Of a DNA stretch of 34,446 bases, positions 8,567 through 15,543 are shown piece by piece (the stretch's first letter is position 1; each line of letters starts with the position of its first letter). The position numbers and the translations under genes were made by a program. Under the pieces are notes generated by a model. That model saw only the letters and a program-made list of their open reading frames with translations, was not told where the DNA came from and did no database searches. The DNA comes from Xanthobacteraceae bacterium (GTDB taxonomy: Bacteria > Pseudomonadota > Alphaproteobacteria > Rhizobiales > Xanthobacteraceae), in the NCBI GenBank assembly GCA_024508855.1, contig JANINJ010000052.1, positions 1 to 34,446 of the forward strand, given 5' to 3'.

Positions 8567-10306
8567 CTATCCGGCGATACCGGGATTGTTCTCGACGCCC
8601 TTCAGCGTAACGCCGCTTTTGGTGTCGCCCGGCTTGCCGCTGCGAAGATGTTTCGCGAACACATCCCACACCGGTTCGCCCTTCTGTTCGTTGACCGACG
8701 CCCAACCTGCAACCTTATACGACTTGCCGGCTTCGAGCGCACGGCCGTTGTGCAGCTTGAGGTCCGAGATGCGCTTGCCGACGCTTTCGGCCGGCGCACA
8801 GGTATAGGCGAGGCCGCCGATGCGGACCATGTCGCCGCCCTGCTGATAATAGGGGTCGGTATTGAACAGGTTGTCGCACACGTCTTCGAGCACGGCCTTG
8901 ATCTGCTCGCCGGTCATGCTCTGCGCATAGACCTCGGAATAGGTGGTGGCGGTTTCCGCCAGCACGTCTTCCATGGTCACGGGTTGTCCCGCCATCACGC
9001 TGGTGCCCCAGCGGAAGCCAGGCGACAGCGCAATCTCGGCATCGAGCTGCTGGCGAAGCGCATCGCACAGCAGCGTATCCACCGAGCCGTTGAAATTTCC
9101 GCGGCGATACAGCAACTGGCTTGCGGTCGCGATCTCCTCGTTGAATCGGCTGACATGCGGCGCGCGCAGATGCTCGATCAAGGTCTGCATTTCGGGATCG
9201 GGCCTGAGCAACTCGGAATACACCGGCAGCAGGCGATAACGCACGTCGCGCAGCTTGCCCTTGGCAAGATCGAGATCGAGAACGCCGAGGAATTTGCCGT
9301 TGGAGCCGGCATTGGTCACCAGCGTGACGCCGCCAGAATTGTTGACGCGGATTGGCTGCGGCACGGCGTCGTGCGTGTGTCCGCCGAGGATGACATCGAT
9401 GCCGCTCACCCGGCTGGCAAGCTTGAGATCGACGTCCATGCCGTTGTGCGACAACAGCACGACGGCGTCGATCTTCTCGTTGCTGCGCAGCGCATAAACC
9501 AGCTTCTGCAATTCGTCGTCGCGAATGCCGAAGGTCCAGTCCGGCGTGAAGCGTTTCGGATGCGCGATCGGCACATAGGGGAACGCCTGACCGATCACCG
9601 CGACGCGATGGCCGCCGATTTCCTTGATGACATAGGGCTTGAAGACGCGGCCGGACGCCGAATCGAACGCAGGCGCGTCGTTGAACGCGGCCTCTTCGGT
9701 GAGGAAGACGTTCTGCGCGATGAACTCGCCCTTGAACTTGGCAAGATTGTCCCGCAGCACTTTCTCGCCATAGGTGAACTCCCAATGGCCCGTCATGGCC
9801 TCGATGCCGAGTAGGTTGGCGGCTTCCACCATGTCGGCGCCCTGCATCGCGTTGGCGAGGCCGGAGCCCTGCCACAGGTCGCCGCCATCGAGCAGCATCG
9901 ATTTGCCGGGACCTGCTTCGTCGCGCAGGCGATCGATCAGGGTCTTGAGATGCGCAAAGCCGCCGAGGCGGCCGAAGCGTGCCGCCGATTTCTCGAAATC
10001 GAGATAGGTGAAGGCGTAAGCGTCGGCGCTATCGGGCCTGATCTGGAAACGCTCGAGGAAGTTGCGGCCGACGAGGTGCGGCGGCTGCCCGGCCATCGCG
10101 CCGACGCCGATGTTCACGCTCGGCTCGCGGAAGAACACCGGCAGCAACTGCGCGTGCGTGTCCGTCATGTGCAGGATGCGCGCGTTGCCGAAGGGCTCGA
10201 GATCGTAGACACCGGGTTCGCTTGCGGCGCGGCTGTGTCGTGGCAGCGTGCCGGTGACCGCGGCGGCGGTCGCGAATTTGAGGATGTCGCGGCGGCGGAT
10301 CGTCAT
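8567..10306 (-). CDS. soxB: SoxB, thiosulfohydrolase
   Basis: 579 residues, normal for SoxB. It starts at ATG 10306 after GGGAG. The N-terminus (TIRRRDILKFATAAAVTGT) is a twin-arginine-type export signal, as expected for a metalloprotein folded before export. The calcineurin-like domain shows the di-manganese ligands: Asp49 and His51 in MTDTH, Asp in LLDGGDLWQGSG, GHWEFTYG, LLSHNGMD and ILGGHTHD. The C-terminal part is the 5'-nucleotidase-type domain (about 390-579). SoxB hydrolyses the sulfonate end of SoxY-bound S-thiosulfonate, releasing sulfate. Here it is separated from soxK by 115 bp containing a repeat hairpin and is followed at 5 bp by the DsrE-like genes. Confidence 0.97.
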   Translation of the reverse strand: MTIRRRDILKFATAAAVTGTLPRHSRAASEPGVYDLEPFGNARILHMTDTHAQLLPVFFREPSVNIGVGAMAGQPPHLVGRNFLERFQIRPDSADAYAFTYLDFEKSAARFGRLGGFAHLKTLIDRLRDEAGPGKSMLLDGGDLWQGSGLANAMQGADMVEAANLLGIEAMTGHWEFTYGEKVLRDNLAKFKGEFIAQNVFLTEEAAFNDAPAFDSASGRVFKPYVIKEIGGHRVAVIGQAFPYVPIAHPKRFTPDWTFGIRDDELQKLVYALRSNEKIDAVVLLSHNGMDVDLKLASRVSGIDVILGGHTHDAVPQPIRVNNSGGVTLVTNAGSNGKFLGVLDLDLAKGKLRDVRYRLLPVYSELLRPDPEMQTLIEHLRAPHVSRFNEEIATASQLLYRRGNFNGSVDTLLCDALRQQLDAEIALSPGFRWGTSVMAGQPVTMEDVLAETATTYSEVYAQSMTGEQIKAVLEDVCDNLFNTDPYYQQGGDMVRIGGLAYTCAPAESVGKRISDLKLHNGRALEAGKSYKVAGWASVNEQKGEPVWDVFAKHLRSGKPGDTKSGVTLKGVENNPGIAG

Positions 10307-10348
10307 GGGGACTCCCTCGGCCCTTGCACAGCTCTATCGCAACCGCAT

Positions 10349-10382
10349 CGTCATGCCCGCGGACAAGCGCGGCCATGACGAC
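10349..10382. repeat. Palindromic repeat (single arm) between soxK and soxB
   Basis: TCGTCATG ... CATGACGA encloses CCCGCGGACAAGCGCGGC. The sequence closely resembles the right arms of the larger elements at 25393-25483 and 26725-26815 (GGATGCCCGCGACAAGCGCGGGCATGACG type). It would form a hairpin in the sox mRNA between soxK and soxB and may affect mRNA stability or partly terminate transcription. Confidence 0.7.
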
Positions 10383-10421
10383 AAGGGCCGACAAGCAGTA
10401 AACTCTTAATCCTTACCGGGA

Positions 10422-10733
10422 TCAGCGGATTTCCATCTGCTTCCAGCCGTCCTTCTGTTCCTGCGACTGGTAGATGGAAGCCTTCGCCAATTCTTCGGCA
10501 TGTTTCGACGCGGCAACGGCCTTGTCGAAGTCGCCGGCCTCGGCTGCCTTCTTGGCGGCAGTGAGCGCCGACACGGTCGTGGTCCACTGATTGCGCAGCT
10601 TGCCGGCCTCGTTGTTGGCGGCTTCGGCTGCGGCATAGGCCGCCTTGAAATCGGCTTCGGTGCTGGCGGCGAAGGCCGGCAGAGTGGCGCCGGTCAGCAA
10701 GATGACGGTCAGCGCGAGTGTGAGTGGTCGCAT
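10422..10733 (-). CDS. soxK: SoxK-like SoxXA-binding protein
   Basis: 103 residues with a signal peptide (1-22, ending LPAFAA) and an excellent GAGGAG ribosome site. The mature part is Ala-rich and helical: FKAAYAAAEAANNEAGKLRN, QWTTTVSALTAAKKAAEAGD, FDKAVAASKHAEELAKASIY. That is the pattern of SoxK/SAXB, the small protein that binds SoxXA and raises its activity in green sulfur bacteria and some alphaproteobacteria. Its place directly after soxA (27 bp) supports this. The fold is low in complexity, so the name rests mainly on pattern and position. Confidence 0.72.
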   Translation of the reverse strand: MRPLTLALTVILLTGATLPAFAASTEADFKAAYAAAEAANNEAGKLRNQWTTTVSALTAAKKAAEAGDFDKAVAASKHAEELAKASIYQSQEQKDGWKQMEIR

Positions 10734-10760
10734 GTCGTGCTCCTCAACCAGGCTGGTGTG

Positions 10761-11630
10761 TTACGGCCGTGCGCCGGGGCCGGAAATCGGCAGCCCGTTG
10801 CTGACATACGACAGGTAATATTCGAGGTCGCGATACTCGTCGTCCTGCGGCTTCAGTGGCACGCCGCGCACCTGGCTGTTGCAACTCGTGAAGCGCCGGC
10901 TGGTGGTGCCCATGCCGCCCCATTCCGAGCGATAGATCGGCATTGCGTTGAGGATGCCGAGCGCCGGCGCAAGCACTTCGGCGCGGATGTGTTCGCCCGG
11001 GCTCTGCACGTGGCAACTGGCGCAGGAGAAATTGAGCTGGCCGCGCCGCGTATAGAAATATCGCTTGCCGTTCTCGTAGGCTGCCAGCGCACGCGGATCG
11101 TTCGGGATCTTAATGTCGAACGGCTTGCCGCGCGACGTGAAGGCCATATAGGCAGTTACCGCCGCCATCTCGTCCTTGGTGTAGGAGTACGGCTTCTCGC
11201 CGTTGCTCTCCAGGCACTGGTTGACGGCCAGTTCGAGCGTGACGACCTTGCCCTGCTTCTCGTCGAAAGTGGGATAGTTCTGGCGAATGCCGATGCCTTT
11301 GTTCGGGAAGCAATCGGCGAAGGTCTTGCCGTTCTTGAATGGCTTGGCGAACAGTTCCTTGCCCATGTCGAGTGCGAACTCGTAAGGCGGAAACTCTTCC
11401 TTTTCCTTCCACTGCTGATAGAGGCCTTCGTCCATCGAATAGGGGCCGTTGACGAAGTCCTCGAACTTCACCTTGGGAAATTTGTCGGTGAAGAATTTCT
11501 GGAACGCCTTGGCGTCGGCGGCGGGATTGGGCGTGTCGGATGCGGGCGCGGAATGGGCGGCGCCCATCAGCAGTGCCGCAACGACTATTCCGAATGTCGA
11601 TCCAAGAACAGATCCAGGCACCAACCGCAT
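10761..11630 (-). CDS. soxA: SoxA, monohaem c-type cytochrome (L-cysteine S-thiosulfotransferase subunit)
   Basis: 289 residues from ATG 11630, which has GGGGG seven nt upstream; a TTG two codons earlier (11636) is the alternative. Residues 1 to about 28 are a signal peptide. The C-terminal haem site is Cys203-x-x-Cys206-His207 (CASCH), and Cys250 in TSCNSQVRG is the cysteine that ligates this haem and can carry persulfide. The N-terminal half has no CxxCH; it keeps two cysteines (107 and 139) that would form a disulfide where diheme SoxA carries its first haem. This is the single-haem type known from Starkeya. With SoxX it couples thiosulfate oxidatively to the SoxY cysteine. Its gene lies 31 bp after soxZ and 27 bp before soxK. 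Confidence 0.95.
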   Translation of the reverse strand: MRLVPGSVLGSTFGIVVAALLMGAAHSAPASDTPNPAADAKAFQKFFTDKFPKVKFEDFVNGPYSMDEGLYQQWKEKEEFPPYEFALDMGKELFAKPFKNGKTFADCFPNKGIGIRQNYPTFDEKQGKVVTLELAVNQCLESNGEKPYSYTKDEMAAVTAYMAFTSRGKPFDIKIPNDPRALAAYENGKRYFYTRRGQLNFSCASCHVQSPGEHIRAEVLAPALGILNAMPIYRSEWGGMGTTSRRFTSCNSQVRGVPLKPQDDEYRDLEYYLSYVSNGLPISGPGARP

Positions 11631-11661
11631 CTTCAATCCCCCGCTGTTTGCCGTGCCGCCG

Positions 11662-11973
11662 TTATTGAATCTTGGCGGTGGTCTGGTCGCTGCTGCCTTT
11701 GTTGTCGGTCCAGCTGATCTTCAGCTCGTCGCCCTTCTTGCCGCCCTTGAACGCGAATTTCAGGTACGGGTCCTTGGAGACGGCCGGGCCCCAGTCGGCG
11801 ACGAAGATCTTCTTGCCGTCGTGCTCGAACGTGACTTCCTGAATGAAGTGTGGCGGAATCAGTTCGCCCTTCGCGTCCTTGACGAAGCCAGAATCCATCG
11901 GATGCTGGATCAGCGCCTGAACTTCGGTGGTGTCGCCGCTGGACGTTGCGCGAACGCGGATTGTCGATGCCAT
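11662..11973 (-). CDS. soxZ: SoxZ, sulfur-carrier partner of SoxY
   Basis: 103 residues, the family length, with no signal peptide; SoxZ is normally co-exported with SoxY through the latter's Tat signal. The sequence has the Ig-like SoxZ pattern: IRVRATSSGDTTEVQALIQHPMDSG at the start (abridged here to its recognisable part), FIQEVTFEHDGKKIFVADWGP and a C-terminal DELKISWTDNKGSS. The heterodimer SoxYZ carries the sulfur substrate through the pathway. AGGGA lies about 10 nt before the ATG. The 87-bp gap to soxY is filled by a dispersed repeat, unusual for two genes whose products are made in equal amount. Confidence 0.96.
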   Translation of the reverse strand: MASTIRVRATSSGDTTEVQALIQHPMDSGFVKDAKGELIPPHFIQEVTFEHDGKKIFVADWGPAVSKDPYLKFAFKGGKKGDELKISWTDNKGSSDQTTAKIQ

Positions 11974-11989
11974 GGCAGTATTCCCTGGT

Positions 11990-12050
11990 TAAAGCGTTTT
12001 CGGGCGAAGTGGAAACCGGTTCGCGTGAAGAAAACGCGTTAAAACAAAAA
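11990..12050. repeat. Dispersed Rhizobiales-type palindromic repeat between soxY and soxZ
   Basis: The stretch contains AAAGCGTTTTCGGGCGAAGT, then GGAAACCGGTTCGCGTGAAG, then AAAACGCGTTAAAAC. GCGTTTTC (11994-12001) and GAAAACGC (12030-12037) are inverted arms around a centre with ACCGGTT. I recognise this as a sequence repeated many times in intergenic regions of Bradyrhizobium and relatives (from memory, not searched). It would form a hairpin in the sox mRNA. Confidence 0.7.
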
Positions 12051-12060
12051 TCTTCGAAGA

Positions 12061-12546
12061 TCAGCCGCCGCAGCCGCCGACGGTGACTTTGACTTCCTTG
12101 CTGGCGCTGTAGAGTTTGCCGCCGGCTTCGACGATGGCGATGACGTTGCTGGTCTTGGCCATCTTCAGCCGGTTCGAGACGCTCGCCATGGTGCCCTCCG
12201 GAATCTTGTAGGACGCCGCCAGCGTGAACGGATTTTCCGTCACCAGGATCGAGATCGAGGTGACGTCCGGCAGCGATGAGCTGACGCTGATCGGCACCAC
12301 CGCGCCGTTCTCCGCGATCTCCGGCGCATCGAGCTTCACCTTGTCGGAGGTCTCTGCGGTCTTGCCGTAGAGCGACTTGATAGCATCGTCGCCGCTCTTC
12401 TGCTTGAACGCCTCTTCCGGGTATTTGTCGTTGGCAGCGGCGGCGAGCGCCTGCGTCAGCCCGAAGCGGACGCCGATGCCGGCGAGCGCGACCACGGCCG
12501 CACCCTGCAGAATCAGGCGCCGGGTCTTGTCGATCTCGTTGTTCAT
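12061..12546 (-). CDS. soxY: SoxY, sulfur carrier with C-terminal GGCGG swinging arm
   Basis: 161 residues from ATG 12546 (GGGAG upstream). A longer frame to 12612 exists, but NNEIDKTRRLILQGAAVVAL is a normal Tat signal start (TRR followed by a hydrophobic stretch). The mature part starts near AAANDKYPEEAF and ends in VTVGGCGG; Cys159 on the flexible GGCGG tail is where thiosulfate and all later intermediates are covalently held. The core is the Ig-like SoxY domain (ISVSSSLPDVTSISILVTEN). It is exported with SoxZ as a heterodimer. It lies 67 bp downstream of soxX. Confidence 0.97.
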   Translation of the reverse strand: MNNEIDKTRRLILQGAAVVALAGIGVRFGLTQALAAAANDKYPEEAFKQKSGDDAIKSLYGKTAETSDKVKLDAPEIAENGAVVPISVSSSLPDVTSISILVTENPFTLAASYKIPEGTMASVSNRLKMAKTSNVIAIVEAGGKLYSASKEVKVTVGGCGG

Positions 12547-12613
12547 TCGTGTCTCCCGTTGCGTGTCGCTCTCGTCATGGAGCGAGAGCGTTTGCGTCAC
12601 ACTATTTGTCACG

Positions 12614-13003
12614 TCACAAAGTCTGAAGGAAATCCACCACTGCGCTGATCTCCTTGTCGGTCAGGATGTGATTTCTGCCGAAGGGCGGCATCACCGTCTG
12701 CGGATTGCGCTTGGTCTCGTCGGTCACGATCGCAATCAGTTCGTTGCGATCCGGATATTTCGATTTGATGTCGGTCAGCGCCGGGCCGATGCTGCCGGCC
12801 AGTGTGCCGCCCTTGATCTCGTGGCAGGTGAGGCAATTGCCCTTGCTGCGGTCGAACGCGATCTTCTCGCCTTCGGAGGCCGCCGACTGGGCACGCGCCG
12901 CGGTCGAAAGGCCGAGACTGCCGAGCAACGCCAGCGCGGCGAAGATTCCTGCGGCGGTGCGGCGTGCCATCGGTCCGTCGGTGTGAGAGCGAGCGATCGT
13001 CAC
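12614..13003 (-). CDS. soxX: SoxX, monohaem cytochrome c subunit of SoxXA
   Basis: Start uncertain. GTG 13003 has AGGA seven nt upstream and gives 129 residues; ATG 12970 gives 118 residues with a cleaner signal peptide (MARRTAAGIFAALALLGSL) but no good ribosome site. In both cases the signal ends around TAARA. The haem site is CLTCH (Cys46-His50 counted from the ATG), and the distal Met is probably in TVMPPFGRN. The C-terminus LTDKEISAVVDFLQTL is typical of class I cytochromes. SoxX accepts the electrons taken when SoxA joins thiosulfate to SoxY. Confidence 0.93.
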   Translation of the reverse strand: MTIARSHTDGPMARRTAAGIFAALALLGSLGLSTAARAQSAASEGEKIAFDRSKGNCLTCHEIKGGTLAGSIGPALTDIKSKYPDRNELIAIVTDETKRNPQTVMPPFGRNHILTDKEISAVVDFLQTL

Positions 13004-13035
13004 GGGCGTTTCCTGATGTTGTTTCTGGCTGCGTG

Positions 13036-13710
13036 CTATTTCGGTTGCATATTGTCGAGCGGGCCGGTGGTCTTCGGCGTCAGGCCGTTGCCCTCGGCCG
13101 TCGCAGTGATCTTGACGGCACCGGGATCGATACAGGCGCTCATGCAAGGCTTCGCGGCAGTATCGGGTCGCGGATCCGTCCAGACGAAACTGTCGTGATT
13201 GGGCATCTTGATCTTCGGCAAGCTTTCCCGATCGGCGACGAAATCATTCGGTACGATATTATTCAGGTTCAATATATAGGCCGTCAATGCGTAAACGTCA
13301 TCCGACGAAAGTGTATGCGGCGTCGGCATTGGCATGGCGCGGTTAATATAATCGAACAGGGTCGGCGCGAACGGCCAGTAGCTGCCGACGGTCGGCTCGG
13401 GCCGATCGTCCTTCAGCGTGCCGTTGCCGCCTGCGAGCTTGGGGAATCGTCCTTCGCCTTCGCCGAACGTGCCGTGACAGGCTGCGCATTGGTCCGCGAA
13501 GACGGATTCACCCTGGCTGACGGAGCCTTTGCCGGCCGGTAGACCGACGCCGTCATCTCCGCGCACGTCGATGTCCCAACCGGCGATCTGCGCTGCAGTC
13601 GGCGTCGTGCCGTAGCCGAAGTGTCCCGGTTCCGCCGCTGCCGCGCTCGCCGTTGTCATAAGCAACGCAATCGCGCCCCACAGCAGGCGATGTTCAGCCC
13701 AGTTGAACAT
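13036..13710 (-). CDS. soxD: SoxD, short monohaem cytochrome partner of SoxC
   Basis: 224 residues from ATG 13710; the first 17 nt overlap the end of soxC, so the two are probably coupled. Residues 1 to about 26 are a signal peptide. One haem motif, Cys75-AACH79, is present, with Met126 or Met128 (NRAMPMPTP) as likely ligand. The protein is much shorter than the two-haem SoxD of Paracoccus and has only one CxxCH. The tail holds a C-x3-C pair (CMSAC). SoxCD (sulfane dehydrogenase) removes six electrons from SoxY-bound sulfane sulfur, so its presence predicts complete oxidation of thiosulfate to sulfate without sulfur globules. Confidence 0.93.
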   Translation of the reverse strand: MFNWAEHRLLWGAIALLMTTASAAAAEPGHFGYGTTPTAAQIAGWDIDVRGDDGVGLPAGKGSVSQGESVFADQCAACHGTFGEGEGRFPKLAGGNGTLKDDRPEPTVGSYWPFAPTLFDYINRAMPMPTPHTLSSDDVYALTAYILNLNNIVPNDFVADRESLPKIKMPNHDSFVWTDPRPDTAAKPCMSACIDPGAVKITATAEGNGLTPKTTGPLDNMQPK

Positions 13711-15055
13711 CGAAAACGCTCCCGTCGGCTTTGACCTGCCAGGTCTGGATCGAATTGTTGTGGTAGACGGAGTTGGTTCCGCGCTGCTGCCGCAGTTGCG
13801 CGATGGTCGGCTGTACGTAGCCGGTCTCATCGATGACGCGGGATTCCAATAGCGCCGGCTTGCCGTCCCAGCGCCACGGCAGCGTGAATCGCGTCAGCGC
13901 CTTCGACAGCACCGGTTCGTGCAATTGCGCCGTCTGCCAGTTGACGCCGCCGTCGACCGAAACGTCGACGCGCTTCACCTTGCCGTTGCCGGTCCATGCA
14001 AGGCCGCGTATTTCATACAGTCCGGGGCCGCTCACCGGCTTCTCGGGGCAGGGGAAGGTGATGACCGACTTGGCGTCGATCAGCCAGGTGAAGCCGCGCG
14101 AGGTGCCGTCCGGCATCAGGTCGGTGTATTTCGAGGTTTCCTCGCGCGAATACCACGGCTTGTCGCCGAGCTTGATGCGGCGCAGCCACTTGATGCTGAC
14201 ATTGCCTTCCCATCCCGGCACCACCAGACGCAGCGGATAACCCTGCTCGGGGCGCAGCGCCTCGCCGTTCTGCGCGTAGACGATCAGGCAGTCGTCGAGG
14301 CATTTTTCGAGCGGCAGGCTGCGGTTCATGTGCGCACCGTCAGCGCCCTCGACCATCGCCCACTTGGCTTCCTTCTTGAGGCCAACCTCTTCGAGCAAGG
14401 TGGAGAGCTTGACGCCGGTCCACTCCGCGCAACTGATCATGCCATGGTTGAATTGCAGCGAATTGAGCTGCGCGGAGCGCCATTCCATACCCCCATTGGC
14501 CGGGCATTCGATGAAATGAATGCGCGACACCGACGGGAAGCGCATGATGTCCTGCATGGTCAGCAGCAGCGGGCGTTCGACCATGCCGTGGATCATCAGC
14601 CGATGCTGCGCGGGGTCCACGTCGGGACGGCCGGCATGGTAGCGTTCGAAGAACAGCCCGTTCGGCGTAATGATGCCGTTGAGGCTTTGCAGCGGCGAGA
14701 AGCTGATGGACGATTCCGTACCGGCGGTGAGCCACGGCACGTTGCGGCGGATCACGCCTGCTTCAAACTCGGCTGGCGTGCCGTAGGGACGATCGACGAC
14801 GCCCGCGCCCAGCGATTGCGACCACGGCGCATCGGCAGGCGGTGACATTTCGGATGTTTCGGAATGGGCGGATTCTGCGCCGAGCGCCAGACTTCCGGTC
14901 AGTGCGGCGCCGAGGCCGAGGACCGTGCGCCGACCCAACGCCACATTGCGCTGGCCTGCGAGCTTCGATATCACAGGCAGGTTTCGACCACGGATGCCGC
15001 GCCAGAGGATGGGCCGCACGTTTCCTCGCTTTGCGGCTTGCGGCCGCTTGTTCAT
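13694..15055 (-). CDS. soxC: SoxC, molybdenum sulfane dehydrogenase subunit
   Basis: 453 residues from ATG 15055, if the start is right. The ribosome site is poor and the start codon lies between two copies of an 18-bp direct repeat, so the N-terminus is uncertain; an export signal begins around GRRTVLGLGAALTGSLALGA (residues 41-60), Tat-like as required for a molybdopterin enzyme. The sulfite-oxidase fold follows, with Cys184 in FIECPANGG as molybdenum ligand, the molybdopterin domain to about residue 320, and the Mo-co dimerisation domain to the end (DVSVDGGVNWQTAQL, RFTLPWRWDGKPALL). It is first gene of the minus-strand sox operon. Confidence 0.95.
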   Translation of the reverse strand: MNKRPQAAKRGNVRPILWRGIRGRNLPVISKLAGQRNVALGRRTVLGLGAALTGSLALGAESAHSETSEMSPPADAPWSQSLGAGVVDRPYGTPAEFEAGVIRRNVPWLTAGTESSISFSPLQSLNGIITPNGLFFERYHAGRPDVDPAQHRLMIHGMVERPLLLTMQDIMRFPSVSRIHFIECPANGGMEWRSAQLNSLQFNHGMISCAEWTGVKLSTLLEEVGLKKEAKWAMVEGADGAHMNRSLPLEKCLDDCLIVYAQNGEALRPEQGYPLRLVVPGWEGNVSIKWLRRIKLGDKPWYSREETSKYTDLMPDGTSRGFTWLIDAKSVITFPCPEKPVSGPGLYEIRGLAWTGNGKVKRVDVSVDGGVNWQTAQLHEPVLSKALTRFTLPWRWDGKPALLESRVIDETGYVQPTIAQLRQQRGTNSVYHNNSIQTWQVKADGSVFDVQLG

Positions 15056-15072
15056 TTGCGGCTTGCGGCCGC
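15030..15072. repeat. Two 18-bp direct repeats flanking the soxC start codon
   Basis: TTTGCGGCTTGCGGCCGC occurs at 15030-15047 and again at 15055-15072, period 25 bp. The soxC ATG (15055-15053) lies between the copies, so one copy encodes RPQAAK near the N-terminus and the other occupies the place of the ribosome-binding region. It looks like a recent tandem duplication. Confidence 0.85.
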
Positions 15073-15091
15073 ATTGATGATGTTGGCGTCA

Positions 15092-15135
15092 GCCGTATCG
15101 TCGTTAGCTAAATTAGTCAATGCTAAAATATAGAA
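15092..15135. promoter_or_regulatory. Candidate shared promoter/operator region between soxC and soxR
   Basis: The 134-bp divergent gap has an AT-rich core. CTAAATTAG at 15108-15116 is palindromic, and GCTAAA occurs twice (15107-15112 and 15122-15127). On the minus strand TTGACT (15120-15115) is a good -35 element, with only a weak -10 (TACGGC) 17 nt on. On the plus strand AAAATATAG is a plausible -10 region for soxR. The palindrome overlaps both, where an ArsR-type repressor would be expected to bind; inference only. Confidence 0.45.
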
Positions 15136-15189
15136 ACTGTTGTAGTCTGGAACTCGCGGATCGATTCCGCCGACACTCAGGTTGAAGTC

Positions 15190-15543
15190 ATGGCAGTTGC
15201 AGTGAGCTCCGCCAGCAAGGCGCGCCGGTCCGAAGCGGCCGCGATGAAGACGCTGGTCAAGCAGGCCGGCGAGGCCGCGCAGATGCTCAAGCTGCTCGGC
15301 AACGAAAAGCGATTGCTTATTCTCTGCTTTCTTGCCGTGCGCGGCGAGATGACGGTCAGCGAGATCGTGGATGTTGTGCAACTCAGCCAGTCGGCGCTGT
15401 CGCAGCATTTGGCGAAAATGCGCGCCGACGGTCTGGTGACGTTCCGGCGCGCCTCGCAGACGTTGCATTATCGCGTCGCCGACGAGCGCGCGCTGCGGTT
15501 GCTGCAGGTTCTCAAGGATATCTATTGCGGAGACATGAAGTGA
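15190..15543 (+). CDS. soxR: ArsR-family repressor with two conserved cysteines (SoxR/SqrR/BigR type persulfide sensor)
   Basis: 117 residues. The winged HTH (about 40-95) reads LKLLGNEKRLLILCFLAVRGE, then SEIVDVVQLSQSALSQHLAKM and TFRRASQTLHYRV. It lacks the metal-binding ELCVC of ArsR/SmtB metal sensors. Instead it has Cys46 (in LILCFL) and Cys113 (in DIYCGDMK), spaced as in SqrR and BigR, which sense persulfide by joining these cysteines through a tetrasulfide or disulfide. Divergent from soxC and coupled to soxH, it is very likely the repressor of the sox genes, relieved by sulfane sulfur. The name soxR here is the Sox-cluster ArsR repressor, not the iron-sulfur redox regulator of E. coli. 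Confidence 0.92.
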   Translation: MAVAVSSASKARRSEAAAMKTLVKQAGEAAQMLKLLGNEKRLLILCFLAVRGEMTVSEIVDVVQLSQSALSQHLAKMRADGLVTFRRASQTLHYRVADERALRLLQVLKDIYCGDMK

